From positions 111,546-175,545 of the forward strand of contig QNGE01001267.1 in assembly GCA_008508345.1 (NCBI GenBank): 64,000 nt of DNA. The letters are read 5' to 3'. Made by a program: the position numbers and the translations under genes. This stretch comes from Paragonimus westermani. Its lineage: Eukaryota > Platyhelminthes > Trematoda > Plagiorchiida > Troglotrematidae. The notes under the pieces were generated by a model. The model saw nothing but the letters and a program-made list of their open reading frames with translations, was not told the DNA's origin and did no database searches. Shown here piece after piece: positions 63,727 to 64,000 of this stretch. Position 1 is the stretch's first letter, and every line of letters begins with the position of its first letter.

Positions 63727-64000
63727 AGACTTAGGAACGCGTCGTGTTTCACTAAGCTAGCGGACATTTGCGGCGATTGTGTCCAGTGTACGATTAAAAG
63801 TTGTCTACTGACTTATGTGTGTAACTGATCAAGCAATGAAATTGGCAAGCTGAAATGATGCTCGAGTGATGAGCAGAATTTTGTATCGATCAAGCAAAGA
63901 TATTTTTTGCGCTATCATTCTGGCTGTGACTTCCGCTATCGGAGACAATTAGGACAAAACGCTCACGTACGTGGGTGTATGACGGAAATATGAGTAGGGA
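63727..64000. other. window end, nothing recognised
   Basis: Could contain the 5' end of the - strand LINE, but no motif is readable. Confidence 0.4.

Overview
The window looks like a gene-poor, repeat-rich piece of a eukaryotic nuclear genome. A metazoan is clear and a flatworm, probably a digenean fluke, is my best guess. Reasons: one recognisable host gene is split into exons by GT-AG introns of 0.1 to 5.4 kb; the mobile elements are metazoan types (two non-LTR retrotransposons, a Penelope-like element, Ty3/gypsy remnants, a Tc1/mariner-type transposase, tRNA-derived short repeats); and there are no bacterial operon features. The species is an inference that I could not test.

Region 1 (1 to about 17.3 kb, + strand) holds the last eight exons of a malic enzyme gene, 446 codons and the stop. 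The first ~100-130 codons lie upstream of the window. The visible catalytic and metal-binding residues are present, and the cofactor site has the residues expected of an NADP-dependent enzyme. Introns carry hairpins and a tRNA-related repeat but no other recognisable gene.

Region 2 (17.3 to 30 kb) has no gene I can support. It holds an 83-bp-arm near-perfect hairpin (25.26-25.44 kb) with a hammerhead-ribozyme-like core, a TA microsatellite, and a perfect 42-bp inverted repeat at 29.7-29.9 kb.

Region 3 (30 to 42.3 kb) is a landing zone for mobile elements: an uninterrupted 357-codon DDE transposase on the - strand (30.6-31.7 kb), a 0.4-kb inverted-repeat element (33.9-34.3 kb), an open but mutated Ty3/gypsy integrase piece (34.9-35.6 kb), a cluster of tRNA-derived repeats (37.1-38.3 kb) and a GC-rich, tandemly duplicated, LTR-like module (39.5-40.0 kb).

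Region 4 (42.4 to 62.2 kb) is a large inverted duplication. The left arm (about 42.4-47.9 kb) and right arm (about 54.9-62.2 kb) are mirror copies around a ~7-kb centre. A 1.4-kb stretch is nearly identical between arms while the rest is clearly diverged. The left arm was interrupted by a Penelope-like element and the right arm by a Ty3/gypsy element with a 3' LTR. The centre holds a LINE with a deleted core. Two short peptides inside the arms keep their reading frame between copies.

Region 5 (62.2 to 64 kb) is a decayed LINE on the - strand. Apart from malic enzyme, only the DDE transposase still reads as an intact protein.
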